A model generated the notes under the pieces. It was not told the origin of the DNA. It saw nothing but the letters and a program-made list of their open reading frames with translations, and searched no databases. A DNA stretch of 64,000 nt from positions 23,342 through 87,341 of the forward strand of contig JAHECP010000004.1 in the NCBI GenBank assembly GCA_024641665.1, read 5' to 3'. The stretch comes from Acidobacteriota bacterium (GTDB lineage Bacteria > Acidobacteriota > Vicinamibacteria > Vicinamibacterales > JAHECP01). This document shows positions 17,092 through 25,701 of the stretch, piece by piece (positions within the stretch are counted from its first letter, which is position 1; every line of letters begins with the position of its first letter). The position numbers and the translations under genes were made by a program.

Positions 17092-19422
17092 TCAGCGGCG
17101 CCTGACGCCGCCGCTCGGACGGTAGCTTCCCGTCCGCTTCGACGCGCCGCTGCGCACACGGCTCGCGTCGCGCGTGCGCTGGGCGCCCTCCGCGCGCGCG
17201 GCTGAATCGCGCTTCACCTGGCCGGCCGTCGCGGGATCCCAGCCTGGCGTGGACGCACGCTCGCGTGCGGTCGGCGCGGGGCGCTCCTGAGCCTGTTGGC
17301 GGCGCTGCGGCATCGGCTGCTCGACGCCGCTCCAGCCGCCGTTGCCGTACTTCTGCCAGCTGTCGCCCTGCTTTCGGTAGACGTTGCCGTCGCGGCCCGC
17401 GTACAGGTCGCCGCTGGCCGTTCGCCCGACGGCCGCGGCGCCGCCGGGTCCCGTGCGGCTCACGCCGGCGCGGCCCGCACCCGTGCGGGTCGTGCGCGTG
17501 GTCGTGCCCGTGATCCTGTCGGTGTACCGGGATGTCGTGGCCCACCGGTCGCCGCGCTGGACGCCGGTGGTTCCCCAGCTGCCATACACGTTCGAACCCT
17601 GCCTGGTCGAACCGTATGCGCCCGTGCGGGGGTTGTAGGCCTCGGCGGCTCCGCGGGCGCCGTACGGGCCGTAGGCCACGGCGCCACGCGAGTACGTTCC
17701 CGTTCTCGGGTTGTAGCGCGAGACCGCGCCGGCGCCGCCGTAGGGGCCGTAGGCCACGGCGCCGCGGGTGTACATCCCGGTCCACGGGTTGTACGCCGCG
17801 CCGTACCCGTAGGTCGGGTAGCGCGGGTAGTAGATCGGGTACGGACCGTACCAAACGTATGGCCGATAGTAGTAGCCGGTCCCCCACACGACGCAGCCCC
17901 ACGCGATCATCACCCCCGTGAAGGCCATCGCGGTCGCGAAGACCACCGCGTCGTCGTGCGACTCCTGCACCGTGACGTACGTGACGGCATGGGACGGCGA
18001 GCTCACCGGAATCTCGTAGATCGAGCGCGGCACCTCTCCGGTGACCTCCCACGGGCCCGTCGGCGTCCTCGACATGAACCAGACACCCTGGAAGCACATG
18101 TAGTAGAGGTCACCGACCTTCAGGATGTCCTTGTCCGTGTTGACCGCCCGCTGCACGGCGGTCGTCTCGATGGGCTGGAACTCGGGCGCTCCGCCCTGAT
18201 ACGCCACCTCGGGCGCCTGCAGCGTCCGGCTGACGCTCGCCGTCTGCGGAATCTCGGCGAGCAGCACGGCCTCGGCGGCCTGCGTCGTGCCCGGCACCGA
18301 CGCGAGCACGCGCGACCGCTCGTGCTCGAGCGGGATCTGCTTGAATTCGGCGGGCAGGGTCGGCGTCGCAAACGTCCAGGGCCCCGTGAACTCCGGCGCC
18401 GAGAACCAGCGGCCGGCCACGAGAAAGTAGACCAGCCCCGTTCGGCCCAGCCGGAAGACGTCGCTGTCGGTGTTGCCGACCCACAGCAGCTGCCCGGCTC
18501 CCTGCACGGCCACGTAGCTCGGCTCTCCCTTCAGCAGGATCAGCTCGGCCGGCTCGAAGCTGACGAATACTCTCGGCGCCTGGCTCGCGCTCACCTTCCG
18601 GCCGGGGAGACTCGCCTTCACCTCCGTCCAGTTGCCGTCGTCCGGTAGCTTCTTGAAGCTCGCTGGCAGGTCGCCGGCCGGCCCCCACGGTCCGTTCACG
18701 TCGGCCGCCTTCAGCCAGATCCGGTCGCTGTGAAGGTAGTAGGTCTTCGTCGGCCCGTGCTCGAAGAGATCCCAGTTGGTGTTGACCGCCGACCGCATGT
18801 CGCTCCCGGGAATCGGCGCCCAGACGGGCTCGCCGTCGAGGTTGACGAGCACGGCGGGCGTCCGGCTGAAGAAGATCGGAGGCGGATCCGCCTTCACCCC
18901 AACCACGTTCTTCGGGATGATCTGGCTCGTGTCGATGTTGACCAGCACACGGTCGAGCGCGATCACGCGCTCGTCGAGGGGCACCGCCGCACGGATCTCC
19001 TCCACGACGGTCCGGAGTTGATCGCGCTGGAGCGTGGGGAAGTTGGACTCGGTGATCCTGAACTCGGAGACACTCACCAGCCGTTCGTCGAGGGCGACGC
19101 TCGTGTCCGACTCCACCCGGACCGTGCCGAGGGCGGGTGCGGTCCCGCCCCGTGGCGTGTAGGCGACCGCCGCGTACAGCACGGCGTGCTTCAGGTCGGC
19201 CCAGCTCGCAACCTGCGGCTGGTAGACGACCAGGGTGGCGCCGCTGGCGGTCGTATAGCCGCGCGGCCAGCCGCCGTCGGGTGGCGCCTCGTCGGCCGCA
19301 CCGGCCTGGCCGGGCGCCGGAGGCGCCTGCGCCCCGACGATCGGCGCGACCGGCGAGCCGAGCAGGCTGACGATGGTCAGCGCCGCGATGCGGGCCCTGA
19401 AGCGAGAGTGAGCGAGCAGCAT
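17092..19422 (-). CDS. Large exported Tyr/Gly-repeat protein (carbohydrate-binding V/XII-like)
   Basis: 776 residues from ATG at 19422; the frame extends 35 codons upstream but that part would lie in front of the signal peptide (LTIVSLLGSPVAPIVGAQ). Residues about 50-500 contain repeated WxxAxxxxGPW-type beta units. After one hydrophobic segment (VVFATAMAFTGVMIAWG) comes a Tyr/Pro/Gly region with three repeats of YNPRTGxY...GAVAYGPYG, then an Arg/Ala-rich tail. Similar acidobacterial proteins carry the label carbohydrate-binding family V/XII, but the activity is unknown. First gene of the run leading to MscS, behind UAS 3 and a sigma-54 promoter. Confidence 0.8.
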   Translation of the reverse strand: MLLAHSRFRARIAALTIVSLLGSPVAPIVGAQAPPAPGQAGAADEAPPDGGWPRGYTTASGATLVVYQPQVASWADLKHAVLYAAVAYTPRGGTAPALGTVRVESDTSVALDERLVSVSEFRITESNFPTLQRDQLRTVVEEIRAAVPLDERVIALDRVLVNIDTSQIIPKNVVGVKADPPPIFFSRTPAVLVNLDGEPVWAPIPGSDMRSAVNTNWDLFEHGPTKTYYLHSDRIWLKAADVNGPWGPAGDLPASFKKLPDDGNWTEVKASLPGRKVSASQAPRVFVSFEPAELILLKGEPSYVAVQGAGQLLWVGNTDSDVFRLGRTGLVYFLVAGRWFSAPEFTGPWTFATPTLPAEFKQIPLEHERSRVLASVPGTTQAAEAVLLAEIPQTASVSRTLQAPEVAYQGGAPEFQPIETTAVQRAVNTDKDILKVGDLYYMCFQGVWFMSRTPTGPWEVTGEVPRSIYEIPVSSPSHAVTYVTVQESHDDAVVFATAMAFTGVMIAWGCVVWGTGYYYRPYVWYGPYPIYYPRYPTYGYGAAYNPWTGMYTRGAVAYGPYGGAGAVSRYNPRTGTYSRGAVAYGPYGARGAAEAYNPRTGAYGSTRQGSNVYGSWGTTGVQRGDRWATTSRYTDRITGTTTRTTRTGAGRAGVSRTGPGGAAAVGRTASGDLYAGRDGNVYRKQGDSWQKYGNGGWSGVEQPMPQRRQQAQERPAPTARERASTPGWDPATAGQVKRDSAARAEGAQRTRDASRVRSGASKRTGSYRPSGGVRRR

Positions 19423-19522
19423 GTCTGTCGTCCCAGCGTGTTCTGCGCAGATGTCCAGGAACGCATCGCCATCGCCGGGGGGCGGACCGTCCCGGTCGAG
19501 CGAGAAAGCTTGCCGTCCTCCG

Positions 19523-19538
19523 AGCAAGTTGCGGGCCA
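19523..19538 (-). promoter_or_regulatory. Sigma-54 promoter before the 19422 operon
   Basis: Minus-strand TGGCCCGCAACTTGCT: exact GG-N10-GC, perfect -12 TTGCT. It is about 100 bp before the chosen ATG, and overlaps the codons of the longer open frame, which supports the later start. Confidence 0.7.
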
Positions 19539-19625
19539 GTCGCCGGCGTGAGGCGGCCGCCGAATGGCCGGAAAATCACGCTGAATCGACGCTCGTGGTC
19601 GAAGCTGAGTGGAGGAAACGGCCGC

Positions 19626-19641
19626 TCACAACATGCGGTGA
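19626..19641. promoter_or_regulatory. Enhancer-like palindrome (UAS 3)
   Basis: TCACAACATGCGGTGA; the arms extend to GCTCAC/GTGAGC at 19624-19643. It lies 97 bp upstream of the sigma-54 -24 box at 19538. The 300-bp gap between 19422 and 19723 holds only this site and the promoter. Confidence 0.7.
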
Positions 19642-19722
19642 GCGCCCTGCCCTGCCGCGGTCATTTGCCTTCCAGCCATCTGGCCTCCGGCGCTTGATGG
19701 GGACGTTCGGCTGAGGCCCCTC

Positions 19723-20250
19723 TTACCGGGCCGTGTATCCCCGCCCTTCGAGGCAGACGGCCGCGGCCTTCTTGAACTGGTCGATCGCCTGCTGGTTGGC
19801 CTCGGCGGCCTGCCCCGCGCCGGCTTGCGCCGCCTGCTTCTTGGCCCGACTGCGGCCCCGCAGCCCGCCCATGGAGCCCGCGACCGCGCCGATCGCCGCC
19901 CCCTTGCCGGCATCCCCGGCAATGGCCCCGATCACCAGTCCACCGGCCGTCCCCGCGGCCGCGCCCTTGACCACCGCGCCATGACCGGCCTGCCCGGCCG
20001 CATTCTTGGCGGCGGCCTCGGTGTCCACGCTGCCGACCGCCAGGGTCAGGCCGGTATTCGTCTCGGCCCACTCATAGCACGCCGCCTCATCCTTCTTCTG
20101 CTGCTCGGCCGTCTGGCCCTTCGCGGGATAGACCATCAGGCCCACCTGCGCGAGCGTCGGCTTGGGCGGCGGCGGCGTGTTCGGGACAGCCACCTGGGCG
20201 AACACCGGAGCGGCGGCCAGGAGCCCAGCGAGCACTGTGAGACGCGACAT
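19723..20250 (-). CDS. Glycine-zipper exported protein
   Basis: 175 residues from ATG at 20250, preceded by a near-perfect AAGGAGG ribosome site. Signal peptide (LTVLAGLLAAAPVFAQ), a Pro-rich stretch, KKDEAACYEWA, and then a Gly/Ala-rich membrane-insertion segment (AAAGTAGGLVIGAIAGDAGKGAAIGAVAGSMGG) followed by a basic RGRSRAKKQ and a helix with a second Cys (VCLEGRGY). This is the YMGG-like glycine-zipper family of envelope proteins. It follows the NTF2-like gene by 29 bp. Confidence 0.8.
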   Translation of the reverse strand: MSRLTVLAGLLAAAPVFAQVAVPNTPPPPKPTLAQVGLMVYPAKGQTAEQQKKDEAACYEWAETNTGLTLAVGSVDTEAAAKNAAGQAGHGAVVKGAAAGTAGGLVIGAIAGDAGKGAAIGAVAGSMGGLRGRSRAKKQAAQAGAGQAAEANQQAIDQFKKAAAVCLEGRGYTAR

Positions 20251-20279
20251 CGTGCAACCTCCTTCGGGCGCGGCCCGTT

Positions 20280-20768
20280 CTACTTGGCGACGGATTGATG
20301 GAAGTGAATCGCGCGCCACTCCCCGTTCCTGCGGACGAACACGATCGTGGAGCCCAGTCCCACCGGCGCGGACGTGAAACCAGCCTTGTCGGTGTAGGTG
20401 CCCTCCGACACCGAGGTGACCAGGACGACGTCGGGCGACAGCACGCGGATGCGCCTCTCGATGGGCTCTGTCGTCTGCTTTTCGAGCATGGCGTAGGTCT
20501 CCCGGAACGCGGCGAGAGCCTGGTCGTACCCGGTGAGCATCACGTCACCGCTGATGAACGTGAAGTCCTCGTCCCTGGTCGTGACCGAGAGCGCCTGTTC
20601 GGCGTTCGCGGCCGCGGCACCATCGAGGGCCACCTTCAGGGTCGATTCGATGGCGGCCACGATCGCGGGGTCCTCCGGATTCACAGGCGCCGGCCGTGTC
20701 TGGCAGGCCAGGGTACCAACCACCAACGCTGCGACGCCGACACGGGTCAGCACGGCATGGAATGACAT
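20280..20768 (-). CDS. NTF2/SnoaL-like (DUF4440-type) lipoprotein
   Basis: 162 residues from ATG at 20768. Lipoprotein signal VGVAALVVGTLAC with lipid Cys, then IVAAIESTLKVALDGAAAANAEQAL, DFTFISGDVMLTGYDQALAAF, and a C-terminal GSTIVFVRRNGEWRAIHFHQS: the cone-shaped alpha+beta fold used by DUF4440 proteins. Binding or catalytic role unknown. It follows the sulfatase operon by 67 bp, which contain a strong hairpin, so it may have its own promoter. Confidence 0.8.
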   Translation of the reverse strand: MSFHAVLTRVGVAALVVGTLACQTRPAPVNPEDPAIVAAIESTLKVALDGAAAANAEQALSVTTRDEDFTFISGDVMLTGYDQALAAFRETYAMLEKQTTEPIERRIRVLSPDVVLVTSVSEGTYTDKAGFTSAPVGLGSTIVFVRRNGEWRAIHFHQSVAK

Positions 20769-20798
20769 CTGAGCTCCTTTGGACGCGCGCTGCAATGG

Positions 20799-20823
20799 CC
20801 GGCAGCCCACACGGGGCTGCCGG
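20799..20823 (-). terminator. Strong hairpin after the sulfatase operon
   Basis: CCGGCAGCCC, loop ACACG, GGGCTGCCGG: a perfect 10-bp GC stem 13 bases after the stop of the last sulfatase gene. No U tract follows on the minus strand, so termination may be partial; it could also protect the long upstream message. Confidence 0.5.
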
Positions 20824-20835
20824 TCCGGAATGGAC

Positions 20836-23202
20836 TTACTGCCGCGCCATCGCGATCTTGAATCGCTCGTCAGGCGAGATCAGGTGGTCGTGATCGTCCT
20901 TTTCCAGGTCGATCTGCACCCAGTTCACCGTGCCTGAGAACCTGCTGCCTTCAGGAGGGCAGTCCGTCGTCACGGGCGAGCCGCACTCCACGCCGACGTC
21001 GCAGGTCTCGGTGCCGAACGCCATCGGCACGGTCATGTCGACGCGGCCTTCGCCGTCCTTCTTTCCGTCCACGAAGAGCGAGACCGTGCCGCCCTTGGCC
21101 AGGCCGCCGCCGTCGTACTTGAACTCCATGCGGACCTGGTGCTTGCCCGCGGGGATCGGCTTGGCTCCCTCGGCGAAGAACTCCTTGATGCCGAAGAAGT
21201 TATAGCAATGCTTCAGCTTGCCGTTCTTGGCGTAGAGGACGAATCCTCCGGTGAGGCCGCCCACGGTAAGGACGACACCCTTGGCGCCGGCCTTTGGCAC
21301 TTCGACCTCCGCCGTAACTGAATACGACTTGTTGTGCATCACAACCATGGCCAATTCGCCCAGGCGTTTCATCCCACCGAACAGCATCTGCGTTTTGCCC
21401 TTGATGAGCTGTGGCCGGCCGGCGAGGTCCGCGTTGAAACGCTCGGCCATGCGGTCGTCGATCGGGAGCACGTTGTACTTGACCGCCTCGATCAGCCACA
21501 GCCGCTGCAGCTCATGCAGCTTCTGCGGGTTCTGTTTGGCCAGGTTCTTCGACTGGGTCCAGTCGGTGTTGGTGTCGTAGAGCTCCCAGACATCGTCGTC
21601 GAAAGCCGGCAGTTTGACGGCTCCGGTCTCCCACGGGGTGCGGTGCCTGGTCACCGCCGTCCAGCCCTTGTGGTAGATGCCGCGGTTGCAGAACATCTCG
21701 AAGTACTGTGTCTCGTGCCGATCCGCGCCCTTGGCGTCGTTGAAGGAGTACAGCATGCTGGTCCCCTCAATGGGGGCCTGCTGGATACCGTTGACGAAGG
21801 CCGGATGCGGTATCCCCGCCGCTTCCAAGATCGTCGGCGCCACGTCAATCGCGTGACTGAACTGCGAGCGGATCTCGCCTTTGCCTCTGATCCCGTTCGG
21901 CCAGTGGACGATAGTGCCGTTGCGTGTGCCGCCGAAGTGCGAAGCGACCTGCTTGGTCCACTGATAAGGCGTGTTCATCGCATGTGCCCAGCCCACGGCG
22001 TAGTGATTCGACGCTTCTGGCCCGCCGAACTTATCGATCTTGCTCATGAGGAACTCTGGCGTCTCCAGAGCGGACATGCCGTTGAGCACGGCGATCTCGT
22101 TGAAGCAGCCGTTCAGCGTGCCTTCGGCCGAAGCGCCGTTATCGCCGATGATCACGTAGATCAGCGTGTCGTCGAGGATCTCGAGGTCCCGCAACGCGTC
22201 GATCAGCCGCCCGACGTGATGGTCGGTGTGCTCGAGGAAGCCGGCATAGATCTCCATCTCGCGGCGGAGGATGGGCTTGAGATTTTCAGGCATCGCCTCC
22301 CACGCGGGAATCTCTTTGGCCCGCTCGGTCAGCACAGCATCAGCTGGGATCACGCCCAGTTTCAACTGCCGGGCGAAGGTCTCCTCGCGCAGCTTGTCCC
22401 AGCCGGCGTCGAACTTGCCCTTGTACTTGTCGGACCATTCCGCGGGTACGTGATGCGGCGCGTGGGTGGCGCCAGGGGCGAAGTACATGAAGAACGGCTT
22501 GTCGGGCATCAGCGCCTTCTGCTGGCGCGTCCACAGGATCGCCTTGTCTGTCAGATCCTCGGTCAGGTGGTAGCCTTCCTCCGGGCTCTTCGGCGGCTCC
22601 ACCGGAGTGGTGCCCTCAAATAGTCCCGGATACCACTGGTCGGTCTCGCCACCAACGAAGCCGTAGAAGTACTCGAAACCGCCGCCGCCCGTTGGCCACT
22701 GGTTGAACGGTCCCATGGCGCTCGTCTCCCAGACCGGCACTTCGTGGCACTTGCCGAACTGCGATGTCGAATAGCCGTTCAGCTTGAGCGTCATGGGCAG
22801 TGGAGCCTTGTTCTTGGGCAGCACCGAAGAGTAGCCAGGGGCCCCTGTCGCTATCTCGGTGATACCGCCCATGCCGACCGAATGGTGGTTGCGGCCGGTC
22901 AGCAGCGCCTGCCGGGTCGGCGAACAGAGCGCGGTGGTATGGAACCGGGTGTACTTGAGGCCGTTGGCCGCGAGCTTCTCGATGTTCGGCGTGTGGCACG
23001 GACCGCCAAAGGCGCTGGACGCGCCGAACCCGACGTCGTCGATCAGGACGACGAGCACGTTGGGCGCGCCCTTGGGCGGCCGCAACTCCTGGATCGGCGG
23101 GTACTTCGTATCCGGATCCTTGGCATCGTAGGTCGTCAATCCCACGTGAGGCTGATCCGGGATGGGAAGAACTGTGCGTTGAATGTTGTCCTGTGAGCTC
23201 AT
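20836..23202 (-). CDS. Arylsulfatase, Cys-type (sulfatase A)
   Basis: 788 residues from ATG at 23202; an ATG 12 bases earlier abuts its AGAGG and is less likely. LVVLIDDVGFGASS holds the metal-binding Asp pair; TTALCSPTRQALLTGRNHH holds the CxPxR formylglycine site with Cys93. GKCHEVP, GATHAPHHVP and IGDNGASAEGT complete the alkaline-phosphatase-fold active site. A C-terminal beta domain begins near residue 600. The sequence matches the AtsA-like branch (S1, probably subfamily 4). No signal peptide, so it is predicted cytoplasmic, hydrolysing imported sulfate esters. Last of five sulfatase genes after the maturase. Confidence 0.92.
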   Translation of the reverse strand: MSSQDNIQRTVLPIPDQPHVGLTTYDAKDPDTKYPPIQELRPPKGAPNVLVVLIDDVGFGASSAFGGPCHTPNIEKLAANGLKYTRFHTTALCSPTRQALLTGRNHHSVGMGGITEIATGAPGYSSVLPKNKAPLPMTLKLNGYSTSQFGKCHEVPVWETSAMGPFNQWPTGGGGFEYFYGFVGGETDQWYPGLFEGTTPVEPPKSPEEGYHLTEDLTDKAILWTRQQKALMPDKPFFMYFAPGATHAPHHVPAEWSDKYKGKFDAGWDKLREETFARQLKLGVIPADAVLTERAKEIPAWEAMPENLKPILRREMEIYAGFLEHTDHHVGRLIDALRDLEILDDTLIYVIIGDNGASAEGTLNGCFNEIAVLNGMSALETPEFLMSKIDKFGGPEASNHYAVGWAHAMNTPYQWTKQVASHFGGTRNGTIVHWPNGIRGKGEIRSQFSHAIDVAPTILEAAGIPHPAFVNGIQQAPIEGTSMLYSFNDAKGADRHETQYFEMFCNRGIYHKGWTAVTRHRTPWETGAVKLPAFDDDVWELYDTNTDWTQSKNLAKQNPQKLHELQRLWLIEAVKYNVLPIDDRMAERFNADLAGRPQLIKGKTQMLFGGMKRLGELAMVVMHNKSYSVTAEVEVPKAGAKGVVLTVGGLTGGFVLYAKNGKLKHCYNFFGIKEFFAEGAKPIPAGKHQVRMEFKYDGGGLAKGGTVSLFVDGKKDGEGRVDMTVPMAFGTETCDVGVECGSPVTTDCPPEGSRFSGTVNWVQIDLEKDDHDHLISPDERFKIAMARQ

Positions 23203-23280
23203 GTGATTCGTCATCCTCTGTTGCTCGGACGCTCCGCGCCCGAGAATGGGCGCGCGGCCGCACCGCCCATCATCGTTGCC

Positions 23281-25689
23281 TTACTGCCTGCTCATGGCGA
23301 TGTGGAAGCGCTGCTCGGGCGTCAGGACGTGATCCTTGCCGTCGAGCTTGGCGTCAAGCTGCACGAACTTGATCTTGCCGTTGAAGCGGTTTGGCGTCTG
23401 GCAGTCTTCCGCCACGGTGGTGCCGGTTTCCTCGCCGATGTCGAGTGTCTCGTCGAGGGAAAACGTCGAACAGGCCGTCGCAGTCAGCCTGGTCTCGCCG
23501 GACTTCTTCCCGTCGATGTAGAGCGCCGCGACGCCGCCCTTGCCCAGTCCGCCGCCGTCGTAGGTGAACTCCATGCGGACCTGGTGATCGCCTGCCGGGA
23601 TCTCAGCCTTGGATTCCACGTAGAACTTCTCGAGGGCCATGTAGTTGTAGCAGTACTTGAGCTTGCCGTTCCTGGCATAGAGCGCCCAGCCGCCGAACAT
23701 GCCGCCCTGGGCGATAATCGTCCCCTCGGCCTTGATGCCATCGGGCATCGTGATGTTCGCTGTCACCGCATGCGATTTGTTCTTGATCACCAGCACCGAG
23801 TTCTCCGACAGACGTTTCATGCCCGGCACGAAGATTTGCTGGTTGCCCGTGATCAATTCGGGACGCCCGGCCAGTTCCGCGTTGAACCGCTCCACGGTGC
23901 GATCGTCGAGCGGCGTCACGAGGTATTTGTCCGCCTCCAAGAGAAACAGCGTCTTGAGCTCTTCAAGCTTCTTCGGATTCTCCGTGGCCAGGTTCCTGGC
24001 CTCGGTCCAGTCCTTGGTGGTGTCGTACAGCTCCCAGACATCGTCAAGAAATGTGCAATCCGGCTCCGGAACCCATGGCGTGCGATGCTTCGTGCAAGCG
24101 ACCCAGCCCTGGTGGTAGATACCCCGATTGCCGAAGATCTCGAAATACTGCGTCGTGTGCCGCTCATCCGCCTTCGCATCGTCGAAGCTGTAAGCCATCG
24201 AGACGCCGTGCAGGGGCGTCTGCAGGACGCCGTCCACCAACGTCGGCACGGGAAGCCCCGCGGCCTCCAACACGGTCGGCGCAACGTCGATCACGTGGTG
24301 GAACTGCGAACGGACCTCGCCTTTGCTCTTGAAGCCATTCGGCCAATGTACGACGGTGGCATTGCGGGTGCCGCCCCAGTGCGAGGCAACCTGCTTGGTC
24401 CACTGGTAGGGCGTGTCCATGGCATGCGCCCATCCATAGGAGTAATGTCCGAAGGACTCGGGCCCACCGAACTTGTCCAGGTTGGCCTTCAGGAACTCGG
24501 CGGTCTCGACGCCCACGATGCCGTTGAATATGAGCAGTTCGTTGAGCGTACCGTTGCGCGTGCCTTCAGCTGACGCGCCGTTGTCGCCGACAATGTAGTA
24601 GATCAGCGTGTCGTCGAGGATTTCCATCTGCTCGAGCGCATCCACCAGCCGTCCGACGTTGTGGTCGACGTGCTCGAGGAAGCCCGCGTACACCTCCATC
24701 TGACGCTCCAAGGCCGGCTTCAGATCATCGGGCATCTCGTCCCAGGACGGAATCTCCTTATGACGTGTGGTCAGCTCGCAGTCTGCGGGGACGACACCCA
24801 GTTCCTTCTGCCGCTTGAAGGTCTGCTCGCGCAGCTTGTCCCAACCCGCGCTGAACTTGCCCTGGTACTTGTCCGCCCACTCCTTCGGCACATGGTGCGG
24901 CGCGTGGGTGGCGCCCGGGGCGAAGTAGACAAAGAACGGCTTGTCCGGCATCAGCGCTTTCTGCTGCTGCATCCAGCCGACGCACTTGTCGGTCATGTCT
25001 TCGGTGAAGTGGTAGCCCTCCTCGACCGTCTTCGGGGGCTCCACGGGGGTCGTGCCCTCGTAGATGGCCGGGTAGTATTGGTGTGTCTCACCCCCGACAA
25101 ACCCGTAGAAGTACTCGAAGCCCATTCCCGTCGGCCAGCGGTCGAAGGGACCCGCGCCGCTGGTCTCGTAGGCCGGCACCTCGTGGCACTTCCCGAACTG
25201 TGCCGTGGCGTAGCCGTTGTACTTGAGCGTCTTCGCAAGCGGTGCGCAATGATTGGGGATGATGCCCGTGTAGCCAGGCGCGCTGGTGGCGATTTCGGAA
25301 ATCCCTGCGAAACCCACCGTGTGGTGATTGCGCCCGGTCAGCAGTGCCGAGCGTGTCGGGGAGCAGAGCGCCGTGGTGTGGAAGCGGTTGTACTTCAGCC
25401 CGTTTTGGGCCAGTCGCTCCAGCGTGGGCGTGTTGATCGGGCCGCCGAAGGTCGACGTTGCCCCGAAGCCGACGTCATCGAGCAGTATCACGACCACGTT
25501 CGGTGCGCCAGCAGGCGGACGAAGCGGTGTGATCCGCGGGAACTTTGCCGCCGGGTCGCGGGCGTCCAACGGGCGCACACCGAGGTATGGCTGGTCGGGG
25601 ATCGGCAGTACTTGACGTGGAGTCTTGTCCCGCGAGGTCATAGTGTTTGCCTTGTTCATCGTTTGTGAATCCATCTTCTTGCGTTTCAT
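23281..25689 (-). CDS. Arylsulfatase, Cys-type (sulfatase B)
   Basis: 802 residues, clearly paralogous to sulfatase A over the full length. VVILLDDVGFGATS carries the metal Asp pair; TTALCSPTRSALLTGRNHH has the modifiable Cys109. GKCHEVP, GATHAPHHVP and VGDNGASAEGT are conserved. The N-terminal 25 residues are Lys/Met-rich without a hydrophobic core; other Met codons at 11 and 17 are alternative starts. GGGGTGG lies just before the chosen ATG. No signal peptide. It begins 12 bp after the stop of the third sulfatase gene. Confidence 0.92.
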   Translation of the reverse strand: MKRKKMDSQTMNKANTMTSRDKTPRQVLPIPDQPYLGVRPLDARDPAAKFPRITPLRPPAGAPNVVVILLDDVGFGATSTFGGPINTPTLERLAQNGLKYNRFHTTALCSPTRSALLTGRNHHTVGFAGISEIATSAPGYTGIIPNHCAPLAKTLKYNGYATAQFGKCHEVPAYETSGAGPFDRWPTGMGFEYFYGFVGGETHQYYPAIYEGTTPVEPPKTVEEGYHFTEDMTDKCVGWMQQQKALMPDKPFFVYFAPGATHAPHHVPKEWADKYQGKFSAGWDKLREQTFKRQKELGVVPADCELTTRHKEIPSWDEMPDDLKPALERQMEVYAGFLEHVDHNVGRLVDALEQMEILDDTLIYYIVGDNGASAEGTRNGTLNELLIFNGIVGVETAEFLKANLDKFGGPESFGHYSYGWAHAMDTPYQWTKQVASHWGGTRNATVVHWPNGFKSKGEVRSQFHHVIDVAPTVLEAAGLPVPTLVDGVLQTPLHGVSMAYSFDDAKADERHTTQYFEIFGNRGIYHQGWVACTKHRTPWVPEPDCTFLDDVWELYDTTKDWTEARNLATENPKKLEELKTLFLLEADKYLVTPLDDRTVERFNAELAGRPELITGNQQIFVPGMKRLSENSVLVIKNKSHAVTANITMPDGIKAEGTIIAQGGMFGGWALYARNGKLKYCYNYMALEKFYVESKAEIPAGDHQVRMEFTYDGGGLGKGGVAALYIDGKKSGETRLTATACSTFSLDETLDIGEETGTTVAEDCQTPNRFNGKIKFVQLDAKLDGKDHVLTPEQRFHIAMSRQ

Positions 25690-25701
25690 GTACCACCCCG
25701 C

